Below are positions 32,477 through 41,646 of a stretch of DNA of 49,296 nucleotides, piece by piece. Numbering within the stretch: position 1 is the stretch's first letter; each line of letters starts with the position of its first letter. The notes beneath the pieces were generated by a model. It made no database searches. It saw only the letters and a program-made list of their open reading frames with translations, and was not told the origin of the DNA. The translations under genes and the position numbers were made by a program. Origin of the DNA: Halomonas sp. KAO (GTDB lineage Bacteria; Pseudomonadota; Gammaproteobacteria; Pseudomonadales; Halomonadaceae); assembly GCF_015595025.1 (NCBI RefSeq), contig NZ_JADNRL010000002.1, positions 1 to 49,296 on the forward strand, in the 5' to 3' direction.

Positions 32477-33772
32477 ATGCTATTGATGATGCTTGTCCTC
32501 TTCGGGGCCCTGCTGCTGCTGCTCGGCAGCGGCGTCTGGGTCGCCTTTTCACTGATGGCCCTCGGCTGGCTGGGGCTCTCCCAGTTCACCTCGATCCCCA
32601 CCGGCGATGTGATGGCCTCGGATATCTGGGGCTCCAGCTACAGCTGGGAGCTGACCGCCCTGCCGATGTTTATCTGGATGGGCGAGATCCTGTTTCGCTC
32701 GCGCCTGGCCGATGACATGTTCACCGGGCTCTCGCCCTGGATGCAGCGCATCCCCGGCCGCCTGCTGCATACCAATGTGGTGGGATCGGGGCTCTTCGCG
32801 GCCGTCTCCGGCTCCTCGGCGGCCACCTGTGCCACCATGGGCAAGATGACCATCCCGGAGCTGACGAAGCGCGGCTACGACGAGAGTGTCGTGATCGGTA
32901 CCCTGGCCGGTTCCGCCACCCTGGGGCTGCTGATTCCCCCCTCGATCATCCTGATCGTCTACGGCGTGGCCACCGACCAGTCCATCTCACGCCTTTTCAT
33001 GGCGGGAATCCTGCCGGGCCTGATGCTGATCTCGCTGTTCGCCCTCTATCTGATGCTCTGGGCGTGGCGCTATCCGGACCGGGTGCCCCCCGGGGAGGAG
33101 CGCCTGCCGCTGGTCGAGAAGCTGCGCCGTGCACGGCGGCTGATTCCGCTGCTGGGGCTGATCGTCGGCGTGATCGGCTCGATCTACGCCGGCCTCGCCT
33201 CTCCCACCGAGGCCGCGGCAGTGGGCGTGGTCCTCTCGCTGCTGCTGGCGCGCTTTCAAGGCACCATGACTCGCCGCGTCTTCAGCGACGCCCTGCTGGG
33301 TGCCGTTCGCACCTCGACCATGATCGCCTTCATACTGGCCGGCGCCTCCTTCCTGACCGCGGCCATGGGCTTCACCGGGCTGCCCCGGGATCTCGCCGCC
33401 TGGATCGGCACCCTGGAGCTGTCGCCCTGGATGCTGCTGGCGGCCCTGACGCTGCTATTTATCCTGCTGGGCTGCTTCCTCGATGGTATCTCGGTGGTGG
33501 TACTGACCACCTCCATCATGCTGCCCATGGTGGAGGCGGCGGGCATCGATCTGATCTGGTTCGGCATCTTCCTGGTGATCGTGGTGGAGATGTCCCAGAT
33601 CACACCGCCCGTGGGCTTCAACCTGTTCGTGCTCCAGGGCATGACCGGCCGCAACATCCTCTCCATCGCCTGGGCCGCCCTGCCCTTCTTCTTCCTGATG
33701 CTGCTGGGGGTGGTACTGATCTCGCTCTTCCCCGAGATCGTCACCTATCTGCCCACCGCCATGAACAAGTAG
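32477..33772 (+). CDS. dctM: TRAP transporter large permease (DctM)
   Basis: 431 residues with about 12 membrane segments. LTALPMFIWMGEILFRSRLADDMFTGLSPWMQRIPGRLLHTNVVGSGLFAAVSGSSAATCATMGK carries the DctM signature (GSxFAAxSGSSAATaATiG). LIPPSIILIVYGVATDQSISRLFMAGILPG, ASPTEAAAVGV and MSQITPPVGFNLFVLQGM complete it. This is the channel-forming subunit, coupling uptake to the sodium gradient, which suits a halophile. It follows dctQ by 14 bases and is followed by a regulator gene after 7. Confidence 0.95.
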   Translation: MLLMMLVLFGALLLLLGSGVWVAFSLMALGWLGLSQFTSIPTGDVMASDIWGSSYSWELTALPMFIWMGEILFRSRLADDMFTGLSPWMQRIPGRLLHTNVVGSGLFAAVSGSSAATCATMGKMTIPELTKRGYDESVVIGTLAGSATLGLLIPPSIILIVYGVATDQSISRLFMAGILPGLMLISLFALYLMLWAWRYPDRVPPGEERLPLVEKLRRARRLIPLLGLIVGVIGSIYAGLASPTEAAAVGVVLSLLLARFQGTMTRRVFSDALLGAVRTSTMIAFILAGASFLTAAMGFTGLPRDLAAWIGTLELSPWMLLAALTLLFILLGCFLDGISVVVLTTSIMLPMVEAAGIDLIWFGIFLVIVVEMSQITPPVGFNLFVLQGMTGRNILSIAWAALPFFFLMLLGVVLISLFPEIVTYLPTAMNK

Positions 33773-33779
33773 GCATTCC

Positions 33780-34316
33780 ATGACAGACTCTACCGCCACC
33801 CGCCACAGGGGCCGCGTCAGCGGCCCCATCGTCTCCTCGGAGCACCTCTCTCATCGGGCTCAGGAGCAGTCGGAGTTCGAGTTCGGCCTGATCATGGCCT
33901 CCCACGCCTTCACCCGCTGGATGGTGCGCTGCATGACCGCCGCCGGCTATCCGGAGCTGGGCTCGCTGGATGTACTGGTGCTGCATAGCGTCAACCACCG
34001 CGAGCGAGCCAAGCGCCTGGCGGACATCTGCCTGGTGCTCAATGTCGAGGATAGCCACACCGTGACCTATGCCCTCAAGAAGCTGGCCAAGCATGAGCTG
34101 GTGCAGGGCGAGAAGCACGGCAAGGAGACCTTCTTCCGGACCACCGAGCTCGGGCGCGGCACCTGCCAGCGCTATGCCGAGATTCGCGAGGACTGCCTGA
34201 TCGAGTCGCTCTCCTCGCTTGGCATCGAGCCCGAGGAGACGAGTCGCCTGGCCAGCATGCTGCGGGCGATGTCGGGGATCTATGACCAGGCTGCCCGGGC
34301 GGCGGCTTCCCTGTAG
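33780..34316 (+). CDS. Winged-helix (MarR-like) regulator at the end of the TRAP operon
   Basis: 178 residues. The core resembles MarR-type winged helices: FEFGLIMASHAFTRWMVRCMTAAGYPELGSLDVLVLHSVNHRERAKRLADICLVLNVEDSHTVTYALKKLAKHELVQGEKHGKETFFRTTELGRGTCQRYAEIRE. The recognition helix would be near DSHTVTYALKKLAKHEL and the wing at KHGKETFFRTT. It follows dctM by seven bases and so is very likely co-transcribed, suggesting autoregulation or control of the TRAP operon. The family name is uncertain; PadR-like is an alternative. Confidence 0.75.
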   Translation: MTDSTATRHRGRVSGPIVSSEHLSHRAQEQSEFEFGLIMASHAFTRWMVRCMTAAGYPELGSLDVLVLHSVNHRERAKRLADICLVLNVEDSHTVTYALKKLAKHELVQGEKHGKETFFRTTELGRGTCQRYAEIREDCLIESLSSLGIEPEETSRLASMLRAMSGIYDQAARAAASL

Positions 34317-34392
34317 CCCTGGTAGTGCTCCAGGACTATCGCTAACAGAAACCTCGCCGAGATATCACAGATGGCTTGGTCGCTGGCTCTAG

Positions 34393-34601
34393 CTCGGGAC
34401 TAACCTGGCGACAAGCCCCGGATCGCCGGGCCGACGAGGGGGCGCTGTGAACCCCTCCATGGGCGCTACCGACGCCCTGCGGCGCTTTCGCGTCCCGCTC
34501 CGCTTGCAGGTCCGGTGCTGGCCATCCATGGCCAGCCCGTTCGAAGCAGTGCTTCTCACCCCTGGCGTAGGACCCCCTCTTCGGCTTATCCCCAGCGCCC
34601 C
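34393..34601 (-). repeat. Structured interspersed repeat, copy B (long variant)
   Basis: Fills most of the 356-base gap between two convergent genes, read on the minus strand. The outer and middle stems are as in copy A, but the middle stem is GAGGGGG with CCCCCTC, a compensatory change. In place of the small ACGCC hairpin loop there is an insert of about 80 bases with its own perfect hairpin (GCTGGCCAT, GG, ATGGCCAGC). Nothing else is seen in the gap. Confidence 0.8.
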
Positions 34602-34672
34602 TTGGTTCGGTACCTGAGCAACCTCAAAGGCAGAGCCGACTGCGATTGATTCTGGAGTAGCCCAGGGGTGGC

Positions 34673-35482
34673 TCAAGCCGCCTCGCGGGCGTAGAGCCGG
34701 CGCGCCCGCCACAGACTGAACATGAAGAGCAGCGCGCTGGTGAGCATCGAGACCGCCAGGGAGAGCAGGAAGACCAGCATGCCGGGTAGCTGACCCACCC
34801 CGAGATAGCTGACGGTGCAGAAGGCGAGCAGGCTGAGCATTCCCCGCTGGGTCATGCTCACCGTCATGCGCGCGACCGAGGCCCCGTAGCGCTCATGCAG
34901 CGCCCAGGCAATGGTCAGGATGCCGGCGGGGAATCCCATGATCACCCCGGAAAACTCGGGCCCCGCCCGGGCCCCCAGGGTGGTCGCCAGACTCACCACC
35001 CCGCCGGCCAACAGGCCGCGCAGCAGCAGGTCGAGCCAGCCAGAGCTCGCCACCACCACCGGCTGTCTCAGCCTGAGCCAGCGATTGATCCCCTCGGCCA
35101 CCACCAGCACCGCCAGATAGGCGCCGAGCGCCCACGCCAGGCCCCCGGGGAGGTGCAGCGCCAGCAGCGCCGCCGGCAACCACACCAGGCAGGACAGCCC
35201 CAGGCTCCTGAGGGCCGAGAGCCGCTCGGCGGTGATCACGAAGCAGACGGTGAACAGCAGGGTCGCCACCAGGGCATGCAGGGTCGAGAGCACCGCCTCC
35301 TGCACGAAGGCCGGTTCCTGTTCACGCAGGATGAAGAAGTAGCCCGGCCCCAGGATCACCGGGGTGCCGGCGAGAATCCCGCCGAGACGCGGCCCTACCC
35401 GTGCCACCGCCAGGGCCACCAGGATCACGATGCCGGCGGTGGCCAGCAACTTGAACAACATCGGCTGCAGCATGGGCCGCAT
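34673..35482 (-). CDS. Integral membrane protein of unknown function
   Basis: 269 residues from the Met at 35482. Nine or so hydrophobic segments are visible, including LLATAGIVILVALAVARVG, LGLSCLVWLPAALLALHL, ALGAYLAVLVVAEGI, LLLRGLLAGGVVSLATTLGA and GMLVFLLSLAVSMLTSALLFMF. Conserved-looking short motifs are GGILAGTPVILGPGYFFI and FSGVIMGFPAGILTIAWALHERYG, whose similar spacing hints at an internal repeat. I do not recognise the family. The start is uncertain: GGGAGG lies too close to this Met and rather far from Met4 (35473). It follows the kinase gene by 37 bases and may be co-transcribed. Confidence 0.7.
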   Translation of the reverse strand: MRPMLQPMLFKLLATAGIVILVALAVARVGPRLGGILAGTPVILGPGYFFILREQEPAFVQEAVLSTLHALVATLLFTVCFVITAERLSALRSLGLSCLVWLPAALLALHLPGGLAWALGAYLAVLVVAEGINRWLRLRQPVVVASSGWLDLLLRGLLAGGVVSLATTLGARAGPEFSGVIMGFPAGILTIAWALHERYGASVARMTVSMTQRGMLSLLAFCTVSYLGVGQLPGMLVFLLSLAVSMLTSALLFMFSLWRARRLYAREAA

Positions 35483-35519
35483 CACCTCCCTGTGACAGGT
35501 GCAGAAATGAGGCCTGATG

Positions 35520-37367
35520 CTACCCGCTTTCCCGCAGAGGCGACAGCTCGGCCACATGGCGCGGATTGCGCGGATAGAAGCGCTCCGGCTGGGACTCCAC
35601 ATGCGGGAAGAATCGCGTGTCCTTGTAGGGCATCTTCATGAAGCCGGAGATCCCGAGGCCTTCGATCAGCCCCACCGCGGCCAGAATATCCTCCAGGCGC
35701 TGACGAAACTCCGCCTCGCGGGAGGGATCCAGCAGCCGGTAGTAGCTGTGGATCTTGAGGTGGTGAGGCAGCGCCTCGAAGATGATCATGCCGGTATGGT
35801 GGATATCGTTGAGCGCCTCCAGCGAGACGATGATGGTCTCGGGCAGGACCAGGAACTCCTCCGGGTCGGGACCATCCTCGAAGTAGCTATGCAGCCGGCT
35901 GCGATCCTCCAGCTCCGGCACCGCGCTGACCTCGTAGTGCAGCTGCATGGTGGGTTCGAGCACGAAGGGCCGGTCCGCCGCCTCCCGCTCCAGGTGCAGG
36001 GTGTCCCGGGCGTTGAACAGGCAGCTCTTGAAGATCCCCTGGCGATAGATGGCCCGGGCCAGGTTGACCATATTGTTCACCGCGGCGATAAAGGCGGGCT
36101 TGAGCGCCGGGTCATGCAGGTTCAGGGTAGTGTCGATATAGACCCCCTCGCGCTCCCAGCGTACCGCCAGCCCGCCCACCACCGGATAGCGGCCGAGACG
36201 ACTCACCGCGGCGAGAAACGCCTTCTCGGTCTCCCCCATGCCCTGCATGAAGTTCTTGTAGTAGCGGTCGAGCTGCACATCATTGACGTCGTTGAGAGTC
36301 TCGGCGACCCCCTCCTCGCGGAGGAAGGCCTTGCGCGAGCTGTAGACCACGGTGTCGATCTCGCGGCCGGAGGGGCGGGTCCAGACCGGCACCAGCGGCA
36401 GCTCCGCCGGCTCGGGCAGATCAATCATCACCGTGCGCGCCATGCGAGGCATCTCGCGGATGAAGTGATCGCCGGCCCTCATGCGCAGGCGAGGGTCGGG
36501 GTCGAACATGCCGTCGAGCATGCGCGCGAACTCCACCGGCAGCCCCAGGGAGGTGGCCGGGATGGCGTGATGACCGAAGCGGCAGGACTGGGCCGAGGCC
36601 AGGGCATAGAGGGTGCCCGCGGCCCCCTGCTCATCGAAGCGCGGCGAGGAGAGCGCGCCATTGAGCTGCTCGTCGCCGATAAAGTAGACGTCACCCAGCC
36701 GGGCATTGGTCTGCTGAAGGTTGTCCGACATCAGCTCCATGACGCTGGCGGCCACGAACTGCTGATTGGCATCGAGCTGGGCGAACACCGAGGAGCCCCA
36801 GTCGATCAGGGCGATAGTCTCGTCCCGGGCATCGAACACCAGGTTGGAAGGCTTGATATCGCCGTGGACGATCGGTTTGCCCGCCGGCCCCTTCTCCTGG
36901 CGCAGGTTGCGCAGGATATCGGCGAGCTGGTCGGCGATGCGCACGACCAGCCTGGGTGAGAGGCGCCCCTCGCGCAGGGAGACCTCCTCGAGGTTCCACC
37001 CCGGCGCCCGCTGCATCACCAGGATCGACTGGTTGCGCACCCGCTGGTAGGCGATCAGCCCCGGCACCCGTGGATGGGCCACCTGCTCGAGCATGAAGGC
37101 CTCCTCCTCGAGGCGGTCCTGCAGATGCTGGGGCAGTGTGATCCGGGTGAACTTGAAGACGTACTGATCCCCCAGGGCGGTGATGCCGGCGAAGACGAAG
37201 CCATAGGCCCCCTTGCCGATCAGCTCGATCTCCCGGTAGCCCAGCTGCTCGAGCTGCTCCTGGCAGAGCGCCACCCACGCCTTGAGCTTGCGGGCATCAT
37301 CCTGACTGAGCAGATAGACCGACTGCTCCTCGGGAATATAGAACTGCTGCAGCGGCGCCTGGGTCAT
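35520..37367 (-). CDS. Serine/threonine protein kinase
   Basis: 615 residues with an intact kinase core: Gly-rich loop GKGAYGFVF (51-59), ATP Lys72 in VFKF, catalytic loop HGDIKPSN (168-175, Asp170) and IDWGSS (188-193), a DFG variant as in many bacterial kinases. After about residue 320 comes a 290-residue C-terminal region without a recognised domain or membrane segment (VVYSSRKAFLREEGVAETLNDVND; FLVLPETIIVSLEALNDIHHTGMIIFEALPHH). It is cytoplasmic, substrate unknown. It lies downstream of the 2-oxoacid dehydrogenase operon across a repeat. Control of that complex by phosphorylation is conceivable but speculative. Confidence 0.85.
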   Translation of the reverse strand: MTQAPLQQFYIPEEQSVYLLSQDDARKLKAWVALCQEQLEQLGYREIELIGKGAYGFVFAGITALGDQYVFKFTRITLPQHLQDRLEEEAFMLEQVAHPRVPGLIAYQRVRNQSILVMQRAPGWNLEEVSLREGRLSPRLVVRIADQLADILRNLRQEKGPAGKPIVHGDIKPSNLVFDARDETIALIDWGSSVFAQLDANQQFVAASVMELMSDNLQQTNARLGDVYFIGDEQLNGALSSPRFDEQGAAGTLYALASAQSCRFGHHAIPATSLGLPVEFARMLDGMFDPDPRLRMRAGDHFIREMPRMARTVMIDLPEPAELPLVPVWTRPSGREIDTVVYSSRKAFLREEGVAETLNDVNDVQLDRYYKNFMQGMGETEKAFLAAVSRLGRYPVVGGLAVRWEREGVYIDTTLNLHDPALKPAFIAAVNNMVNLARAIYRQGIFKSCLFNARDTLHLEREAADRPFVLEPTMQLHYEVSAVPELEDRSRLHSYFEDGPDPEEFLVLPETIIVSLEALNDIHHTGMIIFEALPHHLKIHSYYRLLDPSREAEFRQRLEDILAAVGLIEGLGISGFMKMPYKDTRFFPHVESQPERFYPRNPRHVAELSPLRESG

Positions 37368-37393
37368 GGGGGATACCTATGAATCACGGCTAT

Positions 37394-37420
37394 GGAGTCA
37401 GTCCCTTGGGGGCTGACTCC
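37394..37420. terminator. Perfect 8-bp hairpin between E2 and the kinase
   Basis: GGAGTCAG and CTGACTCC around an 11-base loop. There is no U-run on either strand, so this could be a weak or factor-dependent terminator of the dehydrogenase operon or an RNA-processing site. Confidence 0.4.
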
Positions 37421-37431
37421 TGAGGAAGCGA

Positions 37432-37541
37432 GGGGCGCTGGGGGCAAGCCGAAGAGGAGGTCCTACGCCAGGGATGGCGTCGGTAGCGCCCAGGGAAGGG
37501 TTCACAGCGCCTCCTCGAAGGCTTGCCGCCAGATCAGCCCC
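37432..37541 (+). repeat. Structured interspersed repeat, copy C (short variant)
   Basis: Same core as copy A, but the segment between the CCTCCTC arm and GGCTTG is shortened. The outer stem reads GGGGGCAAGCC with GGCTTGCCGCC: the A-T pair of copy A is a G-C pair here, and the T-G wobble is C-G, so pairing is improved. Confidence 0.85.
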
Positions 37542-37558
37542 GATTTCAGGTCATGGCT

Positions 37559-39238
37559 TCAACTCAGGTGGAGCAGCATGCTCTCGGGGTCTTCCAGATA
37601 GCCCTTCCAGGCGTTGCAGAAGCGCGCGATGGTGCCGCCATCGATGACCCGATGGTCCCCCGCCCAGGTCACCGTCATGATCGCCCGCTTGACCACTCGA
37701 TCCTCGGCATCGAAGCGTGGCAGCCACTGGGTCTTGCCGATGGCGACGATGGCCAACTCCGGGGCATTGATGATGGGCGCGGCATAGGTCCCGCCCAGGG
37801 CGCCGATATTGGAGATGCTGATGGTGCCGTCACGCAGATCCTCCTGGGCCACCTTGCCCGACCTGGCCGCCTCAGTCAGACGCTGCACCTCGGCCGCCAC
37901 CTCGAGCAGGCTGCGCCGCTCCACGCCCTTGACGTTGGGCACCAGCAGGCCCGTTCGGCTATCCACCGCCATGCCGACGTTGACCGACGGCAGGTAGTGG
38001 ATCTCGCTGACGTCGTCATTGAGCCGGGCGTTGAGAATCGGTGCCTCGCGCACCGCCAACGCCATCGCCTTCATGAAGAAGGGCATCAGGGTCAGGCGCG
38101 CGCCCTCGGCCTGGGCCAGTGGCTTGAGGCGTTCACGCAGGGCCAGCAGCGCGGTGACGTCGATCTCCTCGCCATACTGAAAGTGCGGAATGGTGCTGGC
38201 CGACTCCACCATGCGCCGTGCCATCACCGCACGCACGCCACGCAACGGCTCCACCCGCACCTCTCCCTGGGAGGACGCCGAAGGAGCCGACGAGGCGGGC
38301 GCCGTCGCCTGTGAGGCCGCGGATGCCTTCTCGCTGGAGGCGCTCGCCGCGCCCTGCTCAAGCCCGCCCTGCTCAAGATAGTTGAGCACATCCTCCTTGA
38401 GCACTCGTCCCTGCTTGCCGCTGCCGGGCACCGCCTCCAAGGAGAGGTCATGCTCGCGCAGCAGGCGACGCACCGCCGGCGCGGCGGGAATGCGCCCATA
38501 GGGGCCCTGGCCCTGCACGCCCTCGGGGCCGCCGGACGACGCCTCGCGCTCCGGGGCCCGCTCGGCGGTGGCCGCCGGGGCTGACTGCCGCTCGGCCGGA
38601 GAACCGCTCTCCTCATCCTCGCCGACGCCCGCCTCCGGCGTGTAGGCGTAGAGCGGTGCATGGACCCTGGCGATCTCGCCCTGGGCCACATGCAGCTTGC
38701 TCATCACCCCCGCCTCGGGCGCGGTGATCTCGACCAGCGCCTTGTCGGTCATCACATCGACCACCGGCTGGTCCTCGGCGATGGTCTCACCCTCCTGGAT
38801 GCGCCACTCCACCACCTCGCACTCGACGATCCCCTCGCCGATATCGGGCAGGATAAAGTCCTTCGCCGCCCGGCCCCGGGACGCGGGCTTCTGACCGGGC
38901 CCCGCGGTGGATGGCGCCTGGCTATCCCCAGTGGACGCCGATGCCGCCGACGTCGCTTCTGCTGGCTCGCCATCTGCCGCTGCCGTCTCCGTCGAATCGG
39001 CACCCTCCGCCTCGTAGGCGAACAGCGGGGCATGCACCTTGGCAATCTCCCCCTGGGGCACATGCAGGCGGGTGATGCGTCCGGCCTCGGGGGCGGTGAT
39101 CTCGACCAGCGCCTTGTCGGTCATCACCTCGACCACCGGCTGGTCCTCCTCGATCACGTCGCCTTCGGCCACGCGCCACTCCACCACCTCGCACTCCACG
39201 ATACCTTCACCGATATCGGGCAACATGAAATCGCTCAT
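37559..39238 (-). CDS. bkdB: 2-oxoacid dehydrogenase E2 (acyltransferase) with two lipoyl domains
   Basis: 559 residues. Lipoyl domain 1 spans 2-75 (lipoyl Lys42 in MTDKALVE) and domain 2 spans 127-199 (Lys166). They are joined by an Ala/Ser/Gly-rich linker and are about 75 percent alike. A peripheral-subunit-binding domain follows at about 250-292 (IPAAPAVRRLLREHDLSLEAV), then the acyltransferase core with HRVIDGGTIARFCNAWKGYLEDP near the end (catalytic His and Asp). It accepts acyl groups from E1 in the cytoplasmic complex. GAGGAGAC precedes the start. Branched-chain substrate preference is inferred from the E1 partners and the LiuR-like box. The E3 gene is not in the window. Confidence 0.88.
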   Translation of the reverse strand: MSDFMLPDIGEGIVECEVVEWRVAEGDVIEEDQPVVEVMTDKALVEITAPEAGRITRLHVPQGEIAKVHAPLFAYEAEGADSTETAAADGEPAEATSAASASTGDSQAPSTAGPGQKPASRGRAAKDFILPDIGEGIVECEVVEWRIQEGETIAEDQPVVDVMTDKALVEITAPEAGVMSKLHVAQGEIARVHAPLYAYTPEAGVGEDEESGSPAERQSAPAATAERAPEREASSGGPEGVQGQGPYGRIPAAPAVRRLLREHDLSLEAVPGSGKQGRVLKEDVLNYLEQGGLEQGAASASSEKASAASQATAPASSAPSASSQGEVRVEPLRGVRAVMARRMVESASTIPHFQYGEEIDVTALLALRERLKPLAQAEGARLTLMPFFMKAMALAVREAPILNARLNDDVSEIHYLPSVNVGMAVDSRTGLLVPNVKGVERRSLLEVAAEVQRLTEAARSGKVAQEDLRDGTISISNIGALGGTYAAPIINAPELAIVAIGKTQWLPRFDAEDRVVKRAIMTVTWAGDHRVIDGGTIARFCNAWKGYLEDPESMLLHLS

Positions 39239-39276
39239 CTCGTCGTCTCCTCGACTGGTCGCTTCCGATATCGGCT

Positions 39277-40254
39277 TCAGAAGGCCACGCTGGCCTTGAT
39301 CGCCTCGAACACCTTCAGGTGATCCGCCAGATACTCCTTCTCCAGGGTCAGCGGGAAGGGGGTATCCATGCCGGTCACCCGGGCGATGGGCGCTTCCAGG
39401 TAGAGGAAACAGCGCTCCTGCACGGTCGCGGCGACTTCGCCGGCGAAGCCACCGGTCAGCGGGGCCTCATGGGTGATCACCAGGCGACCGGTCTTGAGCA
39501 CCGACTCCACCACGCTGTCCTGGTCCCAGGGCAGAATGGAGCGCAGGTCGATCACCTCGCAGGAAATCCCCTCCTTCTCGGCAAGCTCCACGGCACGCTC
39601 GATCACCTCCATCTGCGCCCCCCAGCCGAGCACGGTGACATCGCTACCCTCCCGGGTCACCTCCGCCTCGCCGATCGGCAGCTGGTAGTCCTCCTCGGGC
39701 ACCTCGCCGGTGGAGGCGCGATAGAGGCGCTTGGGCTCGAAGAAGAGGACCGGGTCGGGATCACGGATCGCCGCCAGCAACAGGCCCTTGGCCTGGTAGG
39801 GATTACGCGGCACCACGATCTTGAGCCCTGGCGTATGCGCGAAGTAGGCCTCCGGGGACTGGGAGTGATAGAGCCCGCCGGAGATGCCGCCGCCGTAGGG
39901 CGCGCGTATGGTCAGGCCGCCCACATTGAAGAGATCACCGGAGCGGTAGCGGAACTTGGCCGTCTCGTTGACGATCTGGTCGAAGGCCGGAAAGATGTAA
40001 TCGGCGAACTGGATCTCCGCCACCGGCACCGAGCCCTGGGCCGCCAGGCCGTTGGCGAAGCCGATGATGCCCTGCTCCACCAGCGGGGTATTGAAGCAGC
40101 GCGAACGGCCGTACTTCTCCTGCAGATGGCTGGTGGCACGGAAGACGCCACCGAAGATGCCGACGTCCTCACCGAAGCAGAGGACCTTGTCATCCTCCGC
40201 CATGGCGATATCGAGGGCGTTGTTGATCGCCTGCAGCATGTTCATTGTCGGCAT
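39277..40254 (-). CDS. bkdA2: Branched-chain 2-oxoacid dehydrogenase E1 beta subunit
   Basis: 325 residues from the Met at 40254, which has AGGAGGGGGAG upstream. [121 protein letters not shown] and [18 protein letters not shown] are canonical E1-beta blocks (transketolase pyrimidine-binding and C-terminal domains). With E1 alpha it forms the TPP-dependent decarboxylase. It starts one base after the E1 alpha stop and is followed by E2 after 38 bases. Confidence 0.93.
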   Translation of the reverse strand: MPTMNMLQAINNALDIAMAEDDKVLCFGEDVGIFGGVFRATSHLQEKYGRSRCFNTPLVEQGIIGFANGLAAQGSVPVAEIQFADYIFPAFDQIVNETAKFRYRSGDLFNVGGLTIRAPYGGGISGGLYHSQSPEAYFAHTPGLKIVVPRNPYQAKGLLLAAIRDPDPVLFFEPKRLYRASTGEVPEEDYQLPIGEAEVTREGSDVTVLGWGAQMEVIERAVELAEKEGISCEVIDLRSILPWDQDSVVESVLKTGRLVITHEAPLTGGFAGEVAATVQERCFLYLEAPIARVTGMDTPFPLTLEKEYLADHLKVFEAIKASVAF

Positions 40255-40255
40255 C

Positions 40256-41479
40256 TCACTCCCCCTCCTGGGCGTGTGCGTCGCTGGCGTCATCACGCGC
40301 CTTTACATCCGGATCCAGGGAGCGCGCCCCCTTCGGATAGGCCTCGGGATACTGACGGATATGGCGCTTGAGCTGGTCGAGCTGACGCTGCAGCGTCGGC
40401 GTGACGTCGGCGTAGACATCGCTGACCAGGCTGTCCAGCGGAGGCGGCGGCCGCTTCTCGGCACGCTTCATCGTCTCGAGCACCTCGCGACGCAGCGACT
40501 CCTGGAGCGCCTTCTCTTCGTCGTCGTTCCACCAGCCCTGACCGACCAGCCAGTGCTGCATGCGCAGGATCGGATCCTTCTCGCGCCAGGCCTCCTCCTC
40601 CTTCTTGGAGCGATAACCGGAGGGGTCATCCGAGGAGGAGTGGGCCGCCAGGCGGTAGCTCATCGCCTCGATCAGCACCGGCTTGTTCTGCTCCACGGCG
40701 ATACGACGCGCCTTGCGGGTCGCGGCGAGCACCGCCAGGATGTCGTTGCCGTCGACGCGAATCACATGCATGCGGTAGCCGTAGGCCCGCGGCGCCACGC
40801 CATCGGCGGCGAACTGCTCGATGGAGGGCGTCGAGATCGCATAGCCATTGTTGCGACAGAAGAAGATGACCGGCGCCTCATGCACCGCCGCCATATTGAG
40901 CGCGGCGTGGAAGTCCCCTTCCGAGGCGGCGCCCTCACCGAAGAAGCAGAGCGTACAGAGCTCATCCCCGGCCAGCTTCTGGCCATAGGCGTAGCCGGCC
41001 GCCTGGGGGATCTGGGTGGCCAGCGGCGAGGAGATGGTCATGTAGTGGAGCTTGCGTGAGCCGTAGTGGATCGGCATCTGCCGACCCTTGCCATAATCGA
41101 GCTCGTTGCCGAACAGCTGGTTCATGAACTCGTCATAGCTGAAGCCGCGATAGACCAGCGCCCCCTGCTCACGGTACTGGGCCATGATCATGTCGGCATC
41201 ATCGAGAGCCGCCGTGGCGCCGATCACCGCCGCTTCCTCGCCGGTGCACTGCATATAGAACGAGAGGCGTCCCTGGCGTTGAGCCGCCATCATGCGCTCA
41301 TCGAGCACCCGGGTGGCCACCATGCTGTGGTAGATCTTGAGGGCCTGCTCGCGGGAGAGCTCGGGGGCCTCGCCACCGTCATACAGGGTGCCGTCCTGCT
41401 TGAGCAGGCGGAAGGTGGGAATCGAAAGCTCGTCGCCGGTCAGAAACGTCGGCGAATGGATCTCTTGTGTCGTTGTCAT
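40256..41479 (-). CDS. bkdA1: Branched-chain 2-oxoacid dehydrogenase E1 alpha subunit
   Basis: 407 residues. [42 protein letters not shown] and [24 protein letters not shown] are typical of the branched-chain type. The TPP motif is [37 protein letters not shown] (GDG-type variant to NN). [11 protein letters not shown] is the conserved phosphorylation-loop equivalent. The long N-terminal stretch ([15 protein letters not shown]) also favours branched-chain over pyruvate substrates. It is the first gene of the operon, with GAGG 8 bases before the start and a LiuR-like box about 100 bases upstream. Confidence 0.92.
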   Translation of the reverse strand: MTTTQEIHSPTFLTGDELSIPTFRLLKQDGTLYDGGEAPELSREQALKIYHSMVATRVLDERMMAAQRQGRLSFYMQCTGEEAAVIGATAALDDADMIMAQYREQGALVYRGFSYDEFMNQLFGNELDYGKGRQMPIHYGSRKLHYMTISSPLATQIPQAAGYAYGQKLAGDELCTLCFFGEGAASEGDFHAALNMAAVHEAPVIFFCRNNGYAISTPSIEQFAADGVAPRAYGYRMHVIRVDGNDILAVLAATRKARRIAVEQNKPVLIEAMSYRLAAHSSSDDPSGYRSKKEEEAWREKDPILRMQHWLVGQGWWNDDEEKALQESLRREVLETMKRAEKRPPPPLDSLVSDVYADVTPTLQRQLDQLKRHIRQYPEAYPKGARSLDPDVKARDDASDAHAQEGE

Positions 41480-41572
41480 CTTGGCATCCTCTACCCCTTT
41501 TGGGGGTAGTGTTGTCGCTTGTCTCGACCCTCGCCAGGAGGATCACTCCCGTGGGATCAACGCAACCCAAGG

Positions 41573-41588
41573 TTGACGTTAACGTAAC
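41573..41588. promoter_or_regulatory. LiuR-like operator upstream of the bkd operon
   Basis: TTGACGTTAACGTAAC, with a perfect ACGTTAACGT core, 94 bases before the E1 alpha start. It resembles the LiuR (MerR-family) box described for branched-chain amino acid catabolism operons in proteobacteria, which I recall as close to TTTACGTTAACGTAAA. No MerR-type regulator gene is in the window. Confidence 0.6.
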
Positions 41589-41646
41589 CTGACAAGAACC
41601 GACACCCACAAAGGATTCACCTTTGGTCGCATACAGCCAGACGATT

